From assembly GCF_040712315.1 (NCBI RefSeq), contig NC_134017.1:54965136-55029135 (forward strand): a stretch of DNA of 64,000 bases, read 5' to 3'. This stretch comes from Castanea sativa (taxonomy: Eukaryota; Streptophyta; Magnoliopsida; Fagales; Fagaceae). Below, one piece after another: positions 47,319 through 60,123 of this stretch. The position numbers and the translations under genes are program-made. Numbering within the stretch: the first letter of the stretch is position 1; each line of letters starts with the position of its first letter. The notes under the pieces were generated by a model. It was not told where the DNA came from. It worked only from the letters and a program-made list of their open reading frames with translations, and did no database searches.

Positions 47319-49373
47319 AACCGTGCACTTGAATCTATAACTATTTCTGACAAATAAACAGAAAAAGAAATTGTAACTCTGTTGCTTGCTGATAAGCCAA
47401 GTTAATTAACTAAATAAAAACAAGCTTAAGCTTGTTTCACAAAATCACTACTGGTAATGTCCAGCCCTGGAAGCTACTTTCATGGAAGGTTACAAAATAC
47501 TCAATTGACAAGTTCTATTAGTGACTAGGATTATTGAAGAAAGAAAGGTTCCCCTTTCTAATATTTAAGAAACAGATTTTTATATTTTGCTCCTCATAAA
47601 CCATCCTTACAGCATGAGAAGTAAAAATTAAGTGTCAATTTAAAAATAAGTGCCAACCAATAAAACATTCATAAGAGATATAGTGGCTGATAGAAGCTGA
47701 AAAAATGTTGGCCCTATAGAAATAAAGCCCACCAAGAGGCTGCATGAGAATCAGCTAGGCTGAAGTAGTATTATATCAAAAAAGGAAGATTTGATTTTCA
47801 ATTCAACAAAGATATATATCGCCTTCATTTTATCAACCACTTACAGGAGACAAGGGAATAGGGAATTCCTTGAGAGATTCCAAATATATAGAGGACTGCC
47901 AATGTGTATGCAAAAAGCCATTGAACCCCAAGTAGCATAAATTGATTCAGGTAAGAATGACTAACTCAGTAGTGGAGTAGTAAAGTTGTTGGCATGTAGA
48001 AAAGGGTCCAGTACGCATCATAGAGCAAGAATTGGCATGTTTTTCGTTTTGGCAAGAACAAAATGCTCTAGTAGCAGGGGACTTTTAGTGATCAAGTTGC
48101 TGTTTCTATTTCTTAGATCCCTTTATGAGTAAAGTAGTATCCCCTTTTCTTCATTCTGGGACTTTTGTATCATTTTAAACTCTAGATTTTGGTCCTAATT
48201 TTTTTTTTTTCATTTAATCTTTCTTATGGAATTTCTCTTATTTACTTCCCATGTACTTGGGCAACACCTTTGTTGCACTTTTTGATGAATTCTATTACAT
48301 CTATAAAAATAAATTAAGAAAGAAAGTACACCCAACTCCTCTGTAGACAGATACTTTGTTGTTAGTAACTATGGAGAATAAGAACAAGAAAATAAATTTC
48401 ATACGGAACTCATAATACATTAAATCCTAGATTTTTAACTTTGGCATCTGAAAAAGAAATTCACTAAAAAAAATTGACATTGGTTCCTATTTCAACTCTA
48501 AACAGATAAATGAAAAGATCGAATTTGAAGTAAATACAAAAAATAAATAAAAAATAAATAAAATAAAAAAAGAAGAAGAAGAAGAGGAAACTGGAAATTG
48601 TTTACTTTGATAATATAGACAGCGACAAACAGCTCAACAAGGCCAGTTTTTTGGTATCATCAAGGATTCAAGGCAAGCATGGTCTTACCTCACACAAGGA
48701 TAAGGCCAGTTCAAAGTAGAATGGTGAGTGCTTCAATTAGACCAAACAGATGCTATAAATTCCTGAAAAATGCAAAATAAATTGCTAGACTAGATCAGGC
48801 ATTTTTCACCAAGTATAATAGATTGGGTCTTAGCCCAGTAATTGCACCAGCAACAACAATCCAAAAAGGCTAAGAAAGATAATTATCAGTAAGTAGTACC
48901 GGAAGGAAGGAAGGAAAATTGGAGAGGCTTTGGATTGCTCCGGAGACTCTTGCCGTTAAACTGGCCCCAAAGAATCTATCTGGGATTGAACATAAAGCCT
49001 CCAAATCATTTGTGAAAGGCCGACGAGTTGAATCCAAAACACACAGGCTGGCAGCGGCGGAGAGCAACTCTGGTAAGGAGAAAGAAAGCACAGATTGATT
49101 TGGGGCGAAGAAGATCACGTCTGGAATTGTTTCAAACGGAACTGAAGGTGGGTTGGGTTGATTATGGCTGGAACGTGGGCCTCATGGTAAGTGGGGGATT
49201 AGCTGGTCCAAGGTTCTTGAGGTGGACTCTTCGGTTGGCCATGTTCCAAACCCAGAGCCCATTAACAATAATAATAAGCCCAAACAAAAACCTGTTTTTA
49301 AGTGGCAGCCCAGACCATCCCAGCCCATTATCCCTTCCATTTTGGCACAAAATCAGACCCACCCACACGCTAA
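47319..49373. other. Upstream region of the LSM gene
   Basis: No coding exon recognised. Up to about 48895 it is the duplicated segment. 48900-49200 is GC-richer and may hold the minus-strand 5' leader and promoter of the LSM gene. Confidence 0.45.
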
Positions 49374-50359
49374 GAACATTCTCATCATGTATTGCATACC
49401 AAATGCCATTTTCACACATAAAAACCTACATTTTTTCTATTTTAACACACCATTTTACAATACATCATTTAACAGATATTCTATTCTTCCCTTCAACACA
49501 TTAAAATAATATATACAACATATTAAAATAATCTAAAATAACTCTTACAGGTTACAACTCCACCGCCACAGATCACCCCACCACAGCCCACAACCAACAA
49601 CCACCTCCACAAGATCAACCAACAACCACCAATATCAGCCACTACTACAACCAAAAAAAAAAAAAACCACCACAACCAATATAAGCCACACCACAAGATC
49701 AACCACCGACCACCAATATTAGCCACTGCTACAACAACAACAACAAAAAAAAGCACCACAACAACAACCACCACAATGAATATCAGTTGCTGCACAAAAA
49801 AAAAAAAAAAAAAACAACAACAACAACAACAACCACAACGACACGACCGAGATCTTGAGGAGAGGAGATTGAGCGAATCAGTGGCGAGTTCAGAGGAGAG
49901 ATCGGCAGTGAGATTGAAGGCAAGATTGGATGTCAGTGGCGGCGCGAGGTTGAAAGGTTGGCGGCGTGAGGTTGAGAGAGTGAATGAGTAAGATTGGCTA
50001 AGAGGAAGAGAGGTTGAAAATGTCCGATTGGGAGGATCAGTGAAGAGGAAGAGAAGCTTGTGGTCAATGGCGTGGTGAGATTGACAATGGCAAGACGGTG
50101 ATGAGAGAACCAGATAGAGAAAGAGAGAGAGATGTGTATAGACGGAGAGAGAGATATATGATGGGAGGAGAAAGAAAAGTCAATCAAATAAGCCGAAATA
50201 TTTTTGGCATTGATATTCGTACCGTCTCATATTTGAGACGGTACTGTAGCTATGTAGCATAATTATTGAGATATGAAATACCTAATGAGGATTAGTTTTT
50301 GGTGTATGGTGTGCCAAATGCCAAATATTTGGCATTTGGCACACCTGATGAGAATGCTC
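49374..50359. mobile_element. Harbinger-like non-autonomous element (GARCATTCTCATCA ends)
   Basis: Left end GAACATTCTCATCATG (49374) and, inverted, right end GAGCATTCTCATCAGG (50359) are both followed by CCAAATGCCA blocks. The TSD TAA lies at 49371-49373 and 50360-50362. The interior holds ACCACCACAACC-type low complexity (49550-49830) and a GA-rich part. No transposase seen. Confidence 0.75.
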
Positions 50360-50362
50360 TAA

Positions 50363-50799
50363 GGTGGTGTTTGGATTTTGTGTTTTCCATCACTCATCAC
50401 TCTAAACTCATCACTTATCACTCAAAATTAGTGGGTCCCACACATGCTACACTTGTTTGGATGAGTTTTTATTTTTTGTTTTCATCACCCAAAACTCACT
50501 AAATTGAGTTATGAGTTAGTGAAAACGAAAACAAAAAAAATGGTGTTTTTGAGTTATGAAAACAGAGTTGTGCTGGCATTTTTGTAATTTCACTCAACTA
50601 ATGGGCCCCACATTTTGTGCGTTGTCAAATCCATGCCCACTTGACTCCCCAGCTCTCTCCTCTCTCATCATACTAGACTTCATTTTTTCTTTGTTTATTG
50701 ACTTTTTGTGTTCTTCATCATCACTTTGTCGTTTTCTTATTTTATTTTCCTTTTCTTTTCTTCCCTTTTCACGCTGGGTCTGAGCTTTCTTTCTCTATT

Positions 50800-50834
<35 letters not shown>

Positions 50835-51382
50835 TCCCCTCTTTTCTTTCCTTTTCACATTGGGTTTCTGGGTTGGGTTTCTATTCTTTTTTTTTTTCTC
50901 TCTCTCTTTCTTTCCATTCCTTTTCACTGGGTTTCTGGGCTTGGGTTCTTTTTTTTCTTCTTTTTTTTCTTTCTTTCTTTCTTCACTTATCACGATATTT
51001 TCTCTTCTCTTTTTTCCCTCTTTTCATTCTTTCTAAGCTTTATAGTGTAATTTGTTGTGGTGTTGGTAGTGTGAATGGCCGGATCTATTATGGTGGATTG
51101 GTTTGATGTTTTATGATTTGCACGGTGGTGGGTTTTTTCAATTGGGTGCTGGGTTTTATGTTCTGTTTGCACTGCGCCAACTTAATTTGCGGGTCCCACA
51201 AAAAGTTGAGATTTTTGAGCTTTTGGAATGAAAACTCAACTGGGTTTAAGGGCCAAACAGAGCTGGGTATAAGTTGGGGATTTTCATGTGATAAAAAATG
51301 AGTTATAGGGTGATAAGTTTTGAGTGATGATTTTTTGGTTATGAGAAATGAAATATCAATCACTCACCATCCAAACAAGGCC
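50363..51382. mobile_element. Harbinger-like non-autonomous element (GTTTGGAT ends)
   Basis: Left end GGTGGTGTTTGGATT (50363) and, inverted, right end GGCCTTGTTTGGATGG (51382), with subterminal ATCACTCA motifs in both orientations. TAA lies on both sides (50360-50362 and 51383-51385). The centre is a long CT-rich low-complexity tract (50690-51020) whose apparent reading frames are only Phe/Ser/Leu runs. Confidence 0.82.
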
Positions 51383-51385
51383 TAA

Positions 51386-54300
51386 GCCTTCCTCGCGTGT
51401 TCCTTTCTCTCACCCAAATACTTCGGCATCAACAATAGCTTCTCTAGTGGGTAGCGATAAAATCGATGTTAACCCAACTCCGACCCACATGGCACCAAGA
51501 AGCTTTTCTTAATGATCAACAATTCTGATGCTTCCGTGGATAAGTCCCTGTGTTCCGATAGTGATGTAGCCTTGCAATGTGACATCCAAAGGATCATCCA
51601 GGAGCATATAGACAACATCATCAAGAAATCGGGTAATTCCGAGCAGTGGGTTCTTGAATTAAGAGATGGGAGGAGGGTGGCAGTTTCGATTAAAATTTCT
51701 TTGCCATAGGTAGATTTCATTGACAATGAGGATGACTTGAATTAGTTGGCAATGGTATCGGGGGTGTCATCAAAATGTAAGGAGATAATATTAGGGCAGG
51801 AAAAAGGGGATGATGTTGTTGTGTAGGATTGGGCTTCAGATGTCTATTCCAAGGATGCTTTTCTATATATTGAGGGGTCTTCGCTGCCTCTAACTGTTAA
51901 ACCACTGACTTTCTCTTTGCCTATGAATTTTATGGATAACTGTGAAGGGCTAGCAACTCTGGATGTGGAGAAATTGCTGGGTAAGGACAATTACTTTTCA
52001 TAGTAAATTCAGTAGGTTTGATGATTTTCTGGGGACATCCCTCAAAGGTTTGGAAGAGCCAACAACCAAGTTTCTGTTGGTTGTTGAAGTTGAGTTACGA
52101 CAAAGGGCTACTGAGGAAAAAATTCAAAAAACTGTGGAGAGCTCAGGGAGGAAAGGAATAAGGGAATTGAGGGGTTTATTTAGCTCTATCAAATATGGTT
52201 CAACTTCAACAAGGCGCAGTGGTAATAGGAAGGAAATGGCTCTAATTGTTTCCCAGTGAACTTGAAGTTTTTATCTTGGAATGTTAAAGGTTTGAATGAG
52301 AAGGAAAAACGACTTCATATTCGTAACTTATTACGCACTTAATTAGAGGGCTATATATTTTGTTTGCAAGAGACGAAATTGGAATGGGTTACAATAGGAC
52401 TTGTTAGAAGTATATAGAGTTATCCTTATATAGATTAGTTATATCTTCAAAGGTTGCTTTTGGTGGAATTCTACTCATGTGAGACTGAAATGGTGGTTGA
52501 AAAGATAAAGGAAGCAGTGGGACATTTTTTGGTTTCTTATAGGTTCAAAAATGTCAATGATCAATTTGAATGGGCTTTCACAAGTACCTATGATCCAAAT
52601 TTGAATAGGAAGTGTCAACTTATATGGGAGGAATTGGCAGGCTTTGACAGCTGATGGAATTTTCCATGGTGTATGGGAGGTGATTTTAATGTTATTTGTT
52701 TTCCATTGGAGAGGCTAGGGGTGGGAAGATTTACTCGCTTCATGTATGACTTTGCAGATTTTATATCTCTTCATGGGCTAATGAATAATCCTTTGAAGGG
52801 AGCTCTTTACACATGGTCTAAATCTACCTCAGCTTCTAGAATAGATTGGTTTCTCTTCTCTCTGGTTTTGGCAGAGTATTTCATACTTTTCTCCCAAAAA
52901 AAAGCTACGTAGAGTGTTATCTGATCACTTTTCAATTCTTTTGGAGAAGTGGGAGTCATCGAAGAGGCCAAATCCCTTTTCGTTTTGAGAATATGTGGTT
53001 GAAGGGGGAGGGGTTTGGGGACAAGGTGATGTCCTGGTGGGAGAATTACCATTTTCAAGGGACTCCTAGTTACATACTTGCCAAGAAGTTGACTGCTCTA
53101 AAAATGGATCTAAAGAATTGGAATGAAACAGATTTTGGCATATCATAGCCAAGAAACAGCAACTATGGGGTTAATTGAATGCTTTAGATGTTAAAGAGGA
53201 GAATCAACCTCTAACAAATGAGGAAAAATGGAAAAGCAACCTGTTGCTTTGAACTTGAGAAGACCACCTTGTTAGAGGAGATTAGCTAGAGACAAAAGTA
53301 CAAAGTGTTGTACTTAAAGATGGGGACTCCAATATGAGGTTTTTTCATAGGATGACCAACTCTAATAGAAGAAATAAATGTATTGAAAGTCTTATAATTG
53401 ATTGGGCTTTGTCTTCCAACCAGGATATGATTGCCAACCCTATTGAACAATTCTATATGAATTTATACTCTAAGCAGTAAGATCATCGGCCTTTCCTAGA
53501 TGTGTTGGATTTTCCAACGATTTTAGGGGATAATGTGGATTGGTTGGAGAGACATTTTGAGGAAATTGATATTTTTGAAGTTATCAGGGATTTTAATGGG
53601 GACAAATCACTTGAGAGTATTCCTTCAAGCTTGCTGGGGGATTCTCAAATTAGATATCGTGACTATGTTCCACCATTTCCATGTTACAGGTCAATTTGAA
53701 AAAAGCTTGAATGCAGCTTTCATTGCTCTCATTCCTAAAAAAACTACAGCAGTGGAAATAAAGGATTTTCAGCCTATTAGTCTTGTTGTTGGGGGGGGGG
53801 GGGGTTATAAAATACTTGCTAAAGTTTTGGCTATTTGACTTTGCATGGCTTTAGGAGATATCATTTTAGAACCTCATAATGCTTTTGTTTTGATTAGACA
53901 GATTCTTGATTCCATTCTTATTGCTAATGAATGTCTTGACAGTAGATTGAAGTCTGGTCTACCAGGGTTGTTATGTAAATTGGACATAGAGAAAGCCTTT
54001 AATCATGTGAATTGAGGATTTCTTACACGCTTAAGCACTGTGGGTTTCCTAATAATGGAGGCGGTGGATTTCATTTTGTTTATCAACTATTCATTTTTCT
54101 ATCCTTATTAATAGTTCTCCTTATGGTTTTTTGGGAGTTCAAGGGGGTTGCGGCAAGACGATCCTTTGTCCCTTTTGTTATTTGTGTTGGTTATGGAAAT
54201 CGTTGATAGAATGTGGATAAGGCTGTTCATGAAGGTCGTCTGTCAAGTTTTCGTGTAAGTGATACCAGGAAGATCTTTGGTGGTTTCTCATCTCCTTTTC

Positions 54301-55556
54301 GCTAATGATACTCTCATTTTTTGTGATGCTAATCTTGATCAAATGTTTATTCTCCATATGGTGCTCATTTGGTTTGAGGTTGTGTTGGGTCTAAAGATAA
54401 ACCTGGGTAAGACTGAACTGGTGCCTGGGGGCATTTCATAACATTGAGCTTTTGGTGGCTGTCCTAGGCTGTAAGCAAGGGTTTCTTCCTATGAAATATT
54501 TGGGTCTTCCTTTGGCAGCAAAATTCAAGGACAAGACAATTTGAAATCCAATTCTGGAGAAGGTGGAAAGAAATTTAGTAGGTTAGAAAAAATTATATTT
54601 ATCCAAAGAAGGTAAAGTCACTTTATTAGAAGTACCCTCTCAAGTCTTCCTACTTATTTTGTTTCTTTATTTACTATTCATGCTTCAGTGGCTAATCGAA
54701 TTGCAAAACTTCAGCGGAACTTTCTATGGGATGGTATAGGGGATGAGCCCAAATTTCATCTTGTTAATTGGGCTACTATTTGTTCTCCACTTTCTTCAGG
54801 TAGTGCGGGGATTAGGAACTTGAGAATTTTTAATGTAGCTTTATTAGGGAAGTAGTTATGGAGATTTAGACAAGAAATGGATGCTTTTTGGCGACAAGTG
54901 ATAGAGGTGGAATATGGTTGTGAAGGTTGGTGTTCTAGCTCATTCTCTAGTCCATATGGAGTTAGTTTGTGGAAAAATAGACGAGGGTGGCCCTCTTTAT
55001 CTTGTATGAAATTGGAGATGGATCAAAAGTGAAGTTTTGGCTAGATCAATTGTGTGGAACATCTTCTCTTACAGACTGCTATCCTAAATTTTATAGGATT
55101 TGTCGAAAGAAAGTAACAAGTGTGGCTAATCTAATGATGTACAACAATGGAGTCTTTCATTGGGATATACATTTTTGTAGGGATGTGCATAATCAGGAAT
55201 CGGAAGTTTTCTAGAGCTTCATGGATACTATTTATGGCACTCCTGTAAAGGGGATTGGGGAGGATAAGAGATGTTGGTTACCTGACAAGAGTACAGGGTT
55301 TATGGTTAGTGCATATTACCATATTCTAGCTAGCCATAGTAAGCAGTTTTTCCCTTGGAAGAGCATTTGGAAGCAAAAGATTCCTTCTAGAGTGGCTTTC
55401 ATTGTATGGACTACTGCTTTGGGGAAATATCTGACAATTGACTATTTAAGGAAAAGAAAGGTATCCATTTTGGATTGGTGTTATATGTGCAAGTGTAATA
55501 GTGAAATTATTGACCATCTATTCCTTCATTGTCTGGTTGCTTTAAAGCTACAATAA
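51386..55556 (+). pseudogene. Second LINE, heavily decayed
   Basis: ORF1-tail-like text ends near 52259 (RKGIRELRGLFSSI), followed by LKFLSWNVKGLNEKEKRLHI (endonuclease start, about 52262), GGDFNVICFPLERLG (about 52676), and a weak reverse transcriptase: FIALIPKK (53721), [20 protein letters not shown] (near 53980), LLFANDTLIF (54286-54315, the YADD-equivalent with FAND). LPLAAKFKDK follows, then a zf-RVT-like C--C----IDHLFLHC at 55485-55540. Stops occur every 50-100 codons. The lineage differs from that of the first LINE (no RNase H found). The 3' end appears truncated within zf-RVT. Confidence 0.75.
53788..53803. repeat. G homopolymer in decayed LINE
   Basis: A run of about 14 G inside the reverse-transcriptase remnant replaces expected coding sequence after PISLV. 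It is probably slippage or an assembly artefact. Confidence 0.7.
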
Positions 55557-55714
55557 AAAATAAAATAAAGAATATTTTCAATAAAAATATCCTCACTTAA
55601 AATGGTTACCTTAAGCCTCAAATTGTCTTAATAAAAACATTGTGGTGTATTAAAAAAAAACCATACACACGCATAATCGGCATAGAATATGAAAAGAAAG
55701 AAAACACATTAAAA

Positions 55715-55768
<54 letters not shown>

Positions 55769-56173
55769 ATCTGTTTGGTTGTGTTGTTTAAAAAACACAA
55801 CACATATTTTCTCAATACTTTTTCTATCACATGTATTTCCACAATACTTAAACAATGTTACTAGAACAACATTGCCGAATGAGATACTTCGAGGTGTTAA
55901 ACTTGAACATCAATTGCTTTGGAATCAACCAAATGGAAACAACGAGGTAATCATTCTTTCTTCTTTTTCTTTTTATTGTACAAATTGAGATCCTGTGCAA
56001 TACCAATAGCTCTGATCTCAGCCCTTGAGATAATCTATCAGCTACAATGAAAGGACACGTTAGCGATCCTTGTCACATTAGTTTTTTCTTCATTTTTTTT
56101 GCTCCTCTTCTTCTCTTTAGATTTACCAAATTCAAAAAAATCTCTCGCTTCAACCAGAAAAATTTGTGGCTAA
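55557..56173. other. Non-coding spacer with (AT)n microsatellite
   Basis: (AT)n lies at 55723-55765. A possible exon-like phrase ILRGVKLEHQLLWNQPNGNN occurs at 55880-55945 before a GT, but no partner exon was found. No gene is assigned. Confidence 0.35.
55723..55765. repeat. (AT)n microsatellite
   Basis: About 21 AT units following an A-run. Confidence 0.95.
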
Positions 56174-56361
56174 GGCTGTGTTTGTTTTGGCTGAAAAGGG
56201 TTTCAGGAAATCATTTTACACTCCTCTATGTGTTTGGTAAGCGCTAAAAATTGGGTCAAACGGATTTCAATTTCGGCGTTGACTGTAAAATACCCCTCTT
56301 GGCCCGTAAAACCATTTCAGTTGTTATTTTCACTTCAAAGCATTTCCGGGCTCACAGACGC

Positions 56362-56410
<49 letters not shown>

Positions 56411-56852
56411 AGAGTAGAGAGAGTCAAGGAGATCACGCCCCAACCCCAGTCGCGTCGGCGAGATCGCACCCCAACACTAGCGCCGCCTTCGCGATCACGT
56501 GATCGCGCCAGTGCTGGGTTTTCGCGATTGCGATCTCGCCTCGCTGGATCTTCCTTCTTCTCTCCCGGATTTTAAGATTTTTTTTTTTGGGTTTTGTTTC
56601 TTTTGTGTTTCTCTGTTGAGAAATGATGTTATATATTTGTTTGGGAGCTAAGAAAATGTGAGAAATGTGAGCAAAAGTAGAAAAGTATTTTCTATAATAT
56701 TTTCAAGATTACAACCAAACACCTGAAAATATTTTCCAAAGTATTTTTTAAAATGCTACCAAACACCTATAAGTATTTTCCTTTCTCAAAAATCTTTTCA
56801 GCTGAAAATATTTTACACCCGAAAAATATTTTACACCCAACCAAACGCAGCT
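56174..56852. mobile_element. Harbinger-like non-autonomous element
   Basis: Left end GGCTGTGTTTG (56174) and, inverted, right end AGCTGCGTTTG (56852), flanked by TAA (56171-56173, 56853-56855). TTTTACAC and CAGCTGAAAA-type subterminal motifs occur in both arms. It contains a (GA)n microsatellite (56365-56406) and a GC-rich centre (56430-56570), but no transposase. Confidence 0.7.
56365..56406. repeat. (GA)n microsatellite
   Basis: About 20 GA units inside a Harbinger-like element. Confidence 0.95.
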
Positions 56853-56855
56853 TAA

Positions 56856-57992
56856 ATCCTTTTTCTCTTCTTCACCGAATCTCCATGGTTGCACCTAGCA
56901 ACCACTGAGTCCAGCACACCACCACCTTTAGTGCTATTTGGTCTGGCATTCTCCGCTGCCACCGCTGGCAGCACTTCTCACTGACATCACCACCACTCGT
57001 GGTTACCAAGTTCCCTCTCTCTTTCCCTCTAATGTGTTTTCTATTTTCTTTTAGTTTTTGTTTCTCATTTTGTTTGCTTTTTAAACATGATGAAAAGCTG
57101 GATTTTGCTTGGGTTTGAAAAATGGTACTATGATTGAATGGAAAATTGCATGCTTGTAGTTGTGTGTAATGTGTATAGGTTTCTTTCCTTTGGCGTTAAG
57201 GAATTATGTTGACATCAGATTTATGAATTTTAATTTTCTTTCCTTGATTTCATTACCTAAGACCCATTCATTTCTCTCATTTATGTTTTATAACACTATA
57301 TATGATCACTTTCTTACTTTCTTTCATTGAAACACTACTCTGCTTTTTAGCTTAATATATTTCTTAGTTTATTGCTATTGTGGTTTGGGTTTCAAAATAG
57401 TTCATTGTCTTATTTTAATATTGATTTTGGAAATGCACATAAGATGTTTGTGAAAATTTCTATTCAAAACGTTTGATGTGAGGTTAATTAAATATTATAT
57501 GCATACTATGCTGTCTTGAGGATGATTCATCAAATTGAGAAATGCACCAAGATACTCTCTGATTGGGCTGATTCCCTTCACTTTCTACTCACAGAAGAGA
57601 AGACGGAATGGAAGGATGTAGCTGAGGTGAGGAATAGAGTACAGGAAGATGGTCAAGTTCTTGCATTTTCAATTTCAATTGGCCATTCCAATTTCAATTG
57701 GCCATTCCAATTCCAATTTTGGCTGTGGGGAATGCAAGAATTAATTGATGGCTTTTTCAACAATGATGAGGACAGAAAGACAAGTTTTTTGTATTTATCA
57801 CCGTATATCTTGTGTAAACGGGGAAAGAATGAAGTATGTAATGGACTTGTCCCAACCATTGTGTTGTGCCTTATGTTGTTGCTATGTAATTGAATCATTG
57901 AGCAAGTTGCAACTTCATGTTGTAGCTAATTTTGTGTTGATGAATAAATGTATGCAATTTTGTAGGGTTTGCAAAGTGTCAAATAATCAAAT
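56856..57992. other. Mostly non-coding, one uncertain ORF
   Basis: A 125-codon frame at 57516-57893 starts with plausible protein (KILSDWADSLHFLLTEEKTE) but passes through a 20-bp tandem repeat (CAATTTCAATTGGCCATTC units, 57668-57715). It has no recognised family. It may be a gene or transposon fragment. Confidence 0.3.
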
Positions 57993-58989
57993 GGAGATGA
58001 TTAACACCAATAGATATTTATTTAAAAATAAAACAAATGGAGATGGGAAGATTCAAACAAGAGTTTTCCAAGTAGAAAAACAAGGCTTCACAAAAGGCTT
58101 ATAGAATTTCTATGTCCTTAAATCTAAGATACTGAAATAATCAAACGTCACTGTAGTACTCATCATTGAGTTCTCAATGAATCCATCTACCATAATTTGT
58201 TCTTGGCTTTACATCCATGAGCTGACCATGTTAAGTGCCTAATCTATCACCTTCAAACATTCTATGATAGTTTGGAAGATCCAGAATTAACATCTTATTT
58301 TAGATTTCAATCAAACCTATCGGATTTATATAATACCTATCTAAATATCTCGGAAAAAGGTACTTAAAAGTTAAAACTAACGATTAAACTTATTTCATCA
58401 AGTTGGTTTTCATACATAAACATGAGCATGTAAGTGTCAGGAAGGAAACTAACATGCAAATAACAAAACCAAAAGCTTATATCAATTTCTCGTTTTTCTT
58501 GGGTTATCAGTATATCAAGCTTTTTCAATTAAAATGATCTATTTTCTTTAAACATCAAACTAGTTCCAAATAGGAGACAAAAATCAAAACCAACGATAGC
58601 TCTCAATGGTGAACATATATCAAATTTCAACACAAACTGTGTAAAAGGTCTAATTCAAAACCTCAATTGTAGAAGCAACTTTTCTTCAAGTATAAAGTTC
58701 ATAATTAAACCATAGTACAAAATATTGTAAACACTCATATCACCAACCACCTATGGAAAAGCAAAATAAACAATGAAACAAACACTTGTGTGGGTGCAGA
58801 CAGAGAACACCTGGAAGATAATAAGTCATACTGCCTGATTCATCACATCACTTTAAATGGTAAATAATATTTTCTATTAACTTAAATCAAATCTCCAATA
58901 ATCATAAACAAGAAGAATGTCACAATTTGTATCAGATTGTTTCAAGCAGAAAAGTTCTGAAATTCAAATTGTTTTTTATTTCTATAATT

Positions 58990-59325
58990 TTAGCAGAGAC
59001 AATTGCTCTTCAATAGCACAACCCACATGACAAGACAAACGACAAGAGGAAGGAATGAGAATAAGACCAAGGCACCGCTGTTCCATTGGAGAAGTAGAGG
59101 AGCGTCGGGTGCTACGGTACTCACAGCATCTTGGAGAATGATGTTTTCTTGCTTGTCCATGCAGTGGAAGGTGCCCAAGAAAAATCTTCCATCTCTAATT
59201 CCCACCAACATTCGGCGAAACAGTAGTTTCCTTACACGAGCTACAAGATCTGAACTATTTGAGTTTGGCCCATCAGAACTCTCTGCCTGAATCAAGGATT
59301 TCTCTGCCTCTAGTTCCATAACCAT
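58990..59325 (-). pseudogene. Frameshifted second copy of the NAA38-like LSM gene
   Basis: Identical to the 46980-47318 product for most of the first 70 residues (VARVRKLLFRRMLVGIRDGR retained; CMDKQENIIL instead of CIDKQGNIIL). One base is then missing near 59122 (GTACTCACAG versus GTACTCCACAG in copy A). The frame shifts after QDAV and the Sm2 half is lost. The change G to E in KQGNI is also at a conserved position. It is probably non-functional. Confidence 0.85.
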
Positions 59326-59571
59326 GCACTTGAATCTATAAATAATTCTGACAAATAAACAGAAAAAGAAATTGTAACTTTGTTGCTTGCTGATAAGCCA
59401 AGTTAATTAATTAAATAAAAACAAGATTAAGCTTGTTTCACAAAATCACTATTGGTAATGTGCATCCTCGGAAACTACTTTCATGGCAGGTTACAAAATA
59501 CTCAACCAACAAGTACTATAATTTACTAGGATTATTGAAAAAAGAAAGGTCCCCTCTTTCTAATATTTAAG

Positions 59572-60123
59572 TGATGAGGGTAAAACTAACATGACGGTCT
59601 TGCTGGTATGATTAAATTAAGGTGACGGGCAATATGGTCTAAAGAAGACGGATTGGTGGTAGTCGGACGGAACGAATTTATGCATCGCTCTCCAGGCTAC
59701 CTCAAACCACGCCATGAAATTAGGGCTGACATGGCCTTGAGTGTGATTCACGCAAACGTAAGTACGAAGAATTCTTGCGCTACACATTAGCCTTAATCCA
59801 AAGAATTTTATAAGGAAAGGAATTCTTGAAGGTACGAGAATGGAAAGAGTTTTGATCATGAAAGGAAAGAGCTTGGTAATCAAGGAAGAGAAGGCCGACT
59901 CTACGCCCCTATAAATACATCCAAAACCCCCATGACTAAAGGTACGCACATTTGACCCAACTCTAACACTTTAGGGTTGAGAAGAAATTCTAACTTGACC
60001 TTCGGAGGGTTTTTGGCCGGCACCACACCGGTGCTCTCTTTTAGGTCTCTTTGTTTTCTTTTGCAGGTTTGATTCGAATTGGAGAGTGCTTGCAACTTAC
60101 TGGTGATATTCTCCACATCATCA
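59572..60123. mobile_element. Solo LTR, 552 bp, TSD TTAAG
   Basis: Begins TGATGAGGGTAAAAC and ends CATCATCA. TTAAG lies on both sides (59567-59571, 60124-60128). Copy A reads straight through this point (TAATATTTAAGAAACAG near 47561), so the unoccupied site is known. Possible promoter-like CTATAAATA at 59909-59917 supports plus-strand orientation. GC is higher than in the neighbours. Likely Gypsy-type, unproven. Confidence 0.9.

Larger units (their letters stand above)
45735..48895. repeat. Segmental duplication, copy A
   Basis: Collinear with 57993-61557, from GATTAACACCAATAGACATT to GAATTATCAGTAAGT, and it includes the LSM gene. Its lower part (47815-48700) also matches 62965-64000. It differs from copy B by a MITE present here (45774-46032) and an LTR absent here. 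Confidence 0.85.

Noticed and set aside
48870..49118. 82-codon minus-strand frame upstream of the LSM gene
   Set aside because: No domain or homolog recognised and no downstream exon in frame. More likely a 5' leader region.
49523..49830. Valine-rich minus-strand frame
   Set aside because: It comes from ACCACCACAACC low complexity inside a transposon.
50698..51106. Phe/Ser/Leu-rich reading frames
   Set aside because: Product of a CT-rich low-complexity tract in the middle of a Harbinger-like element, not a membrane protein.
57516..57893. 125-codon ORF starting MIHQIEKCTKILSDW-like
   Set aside because: Its first third looks coding, but it passes through a tandem repeat and no family is recognised, so it was kept only as a note.
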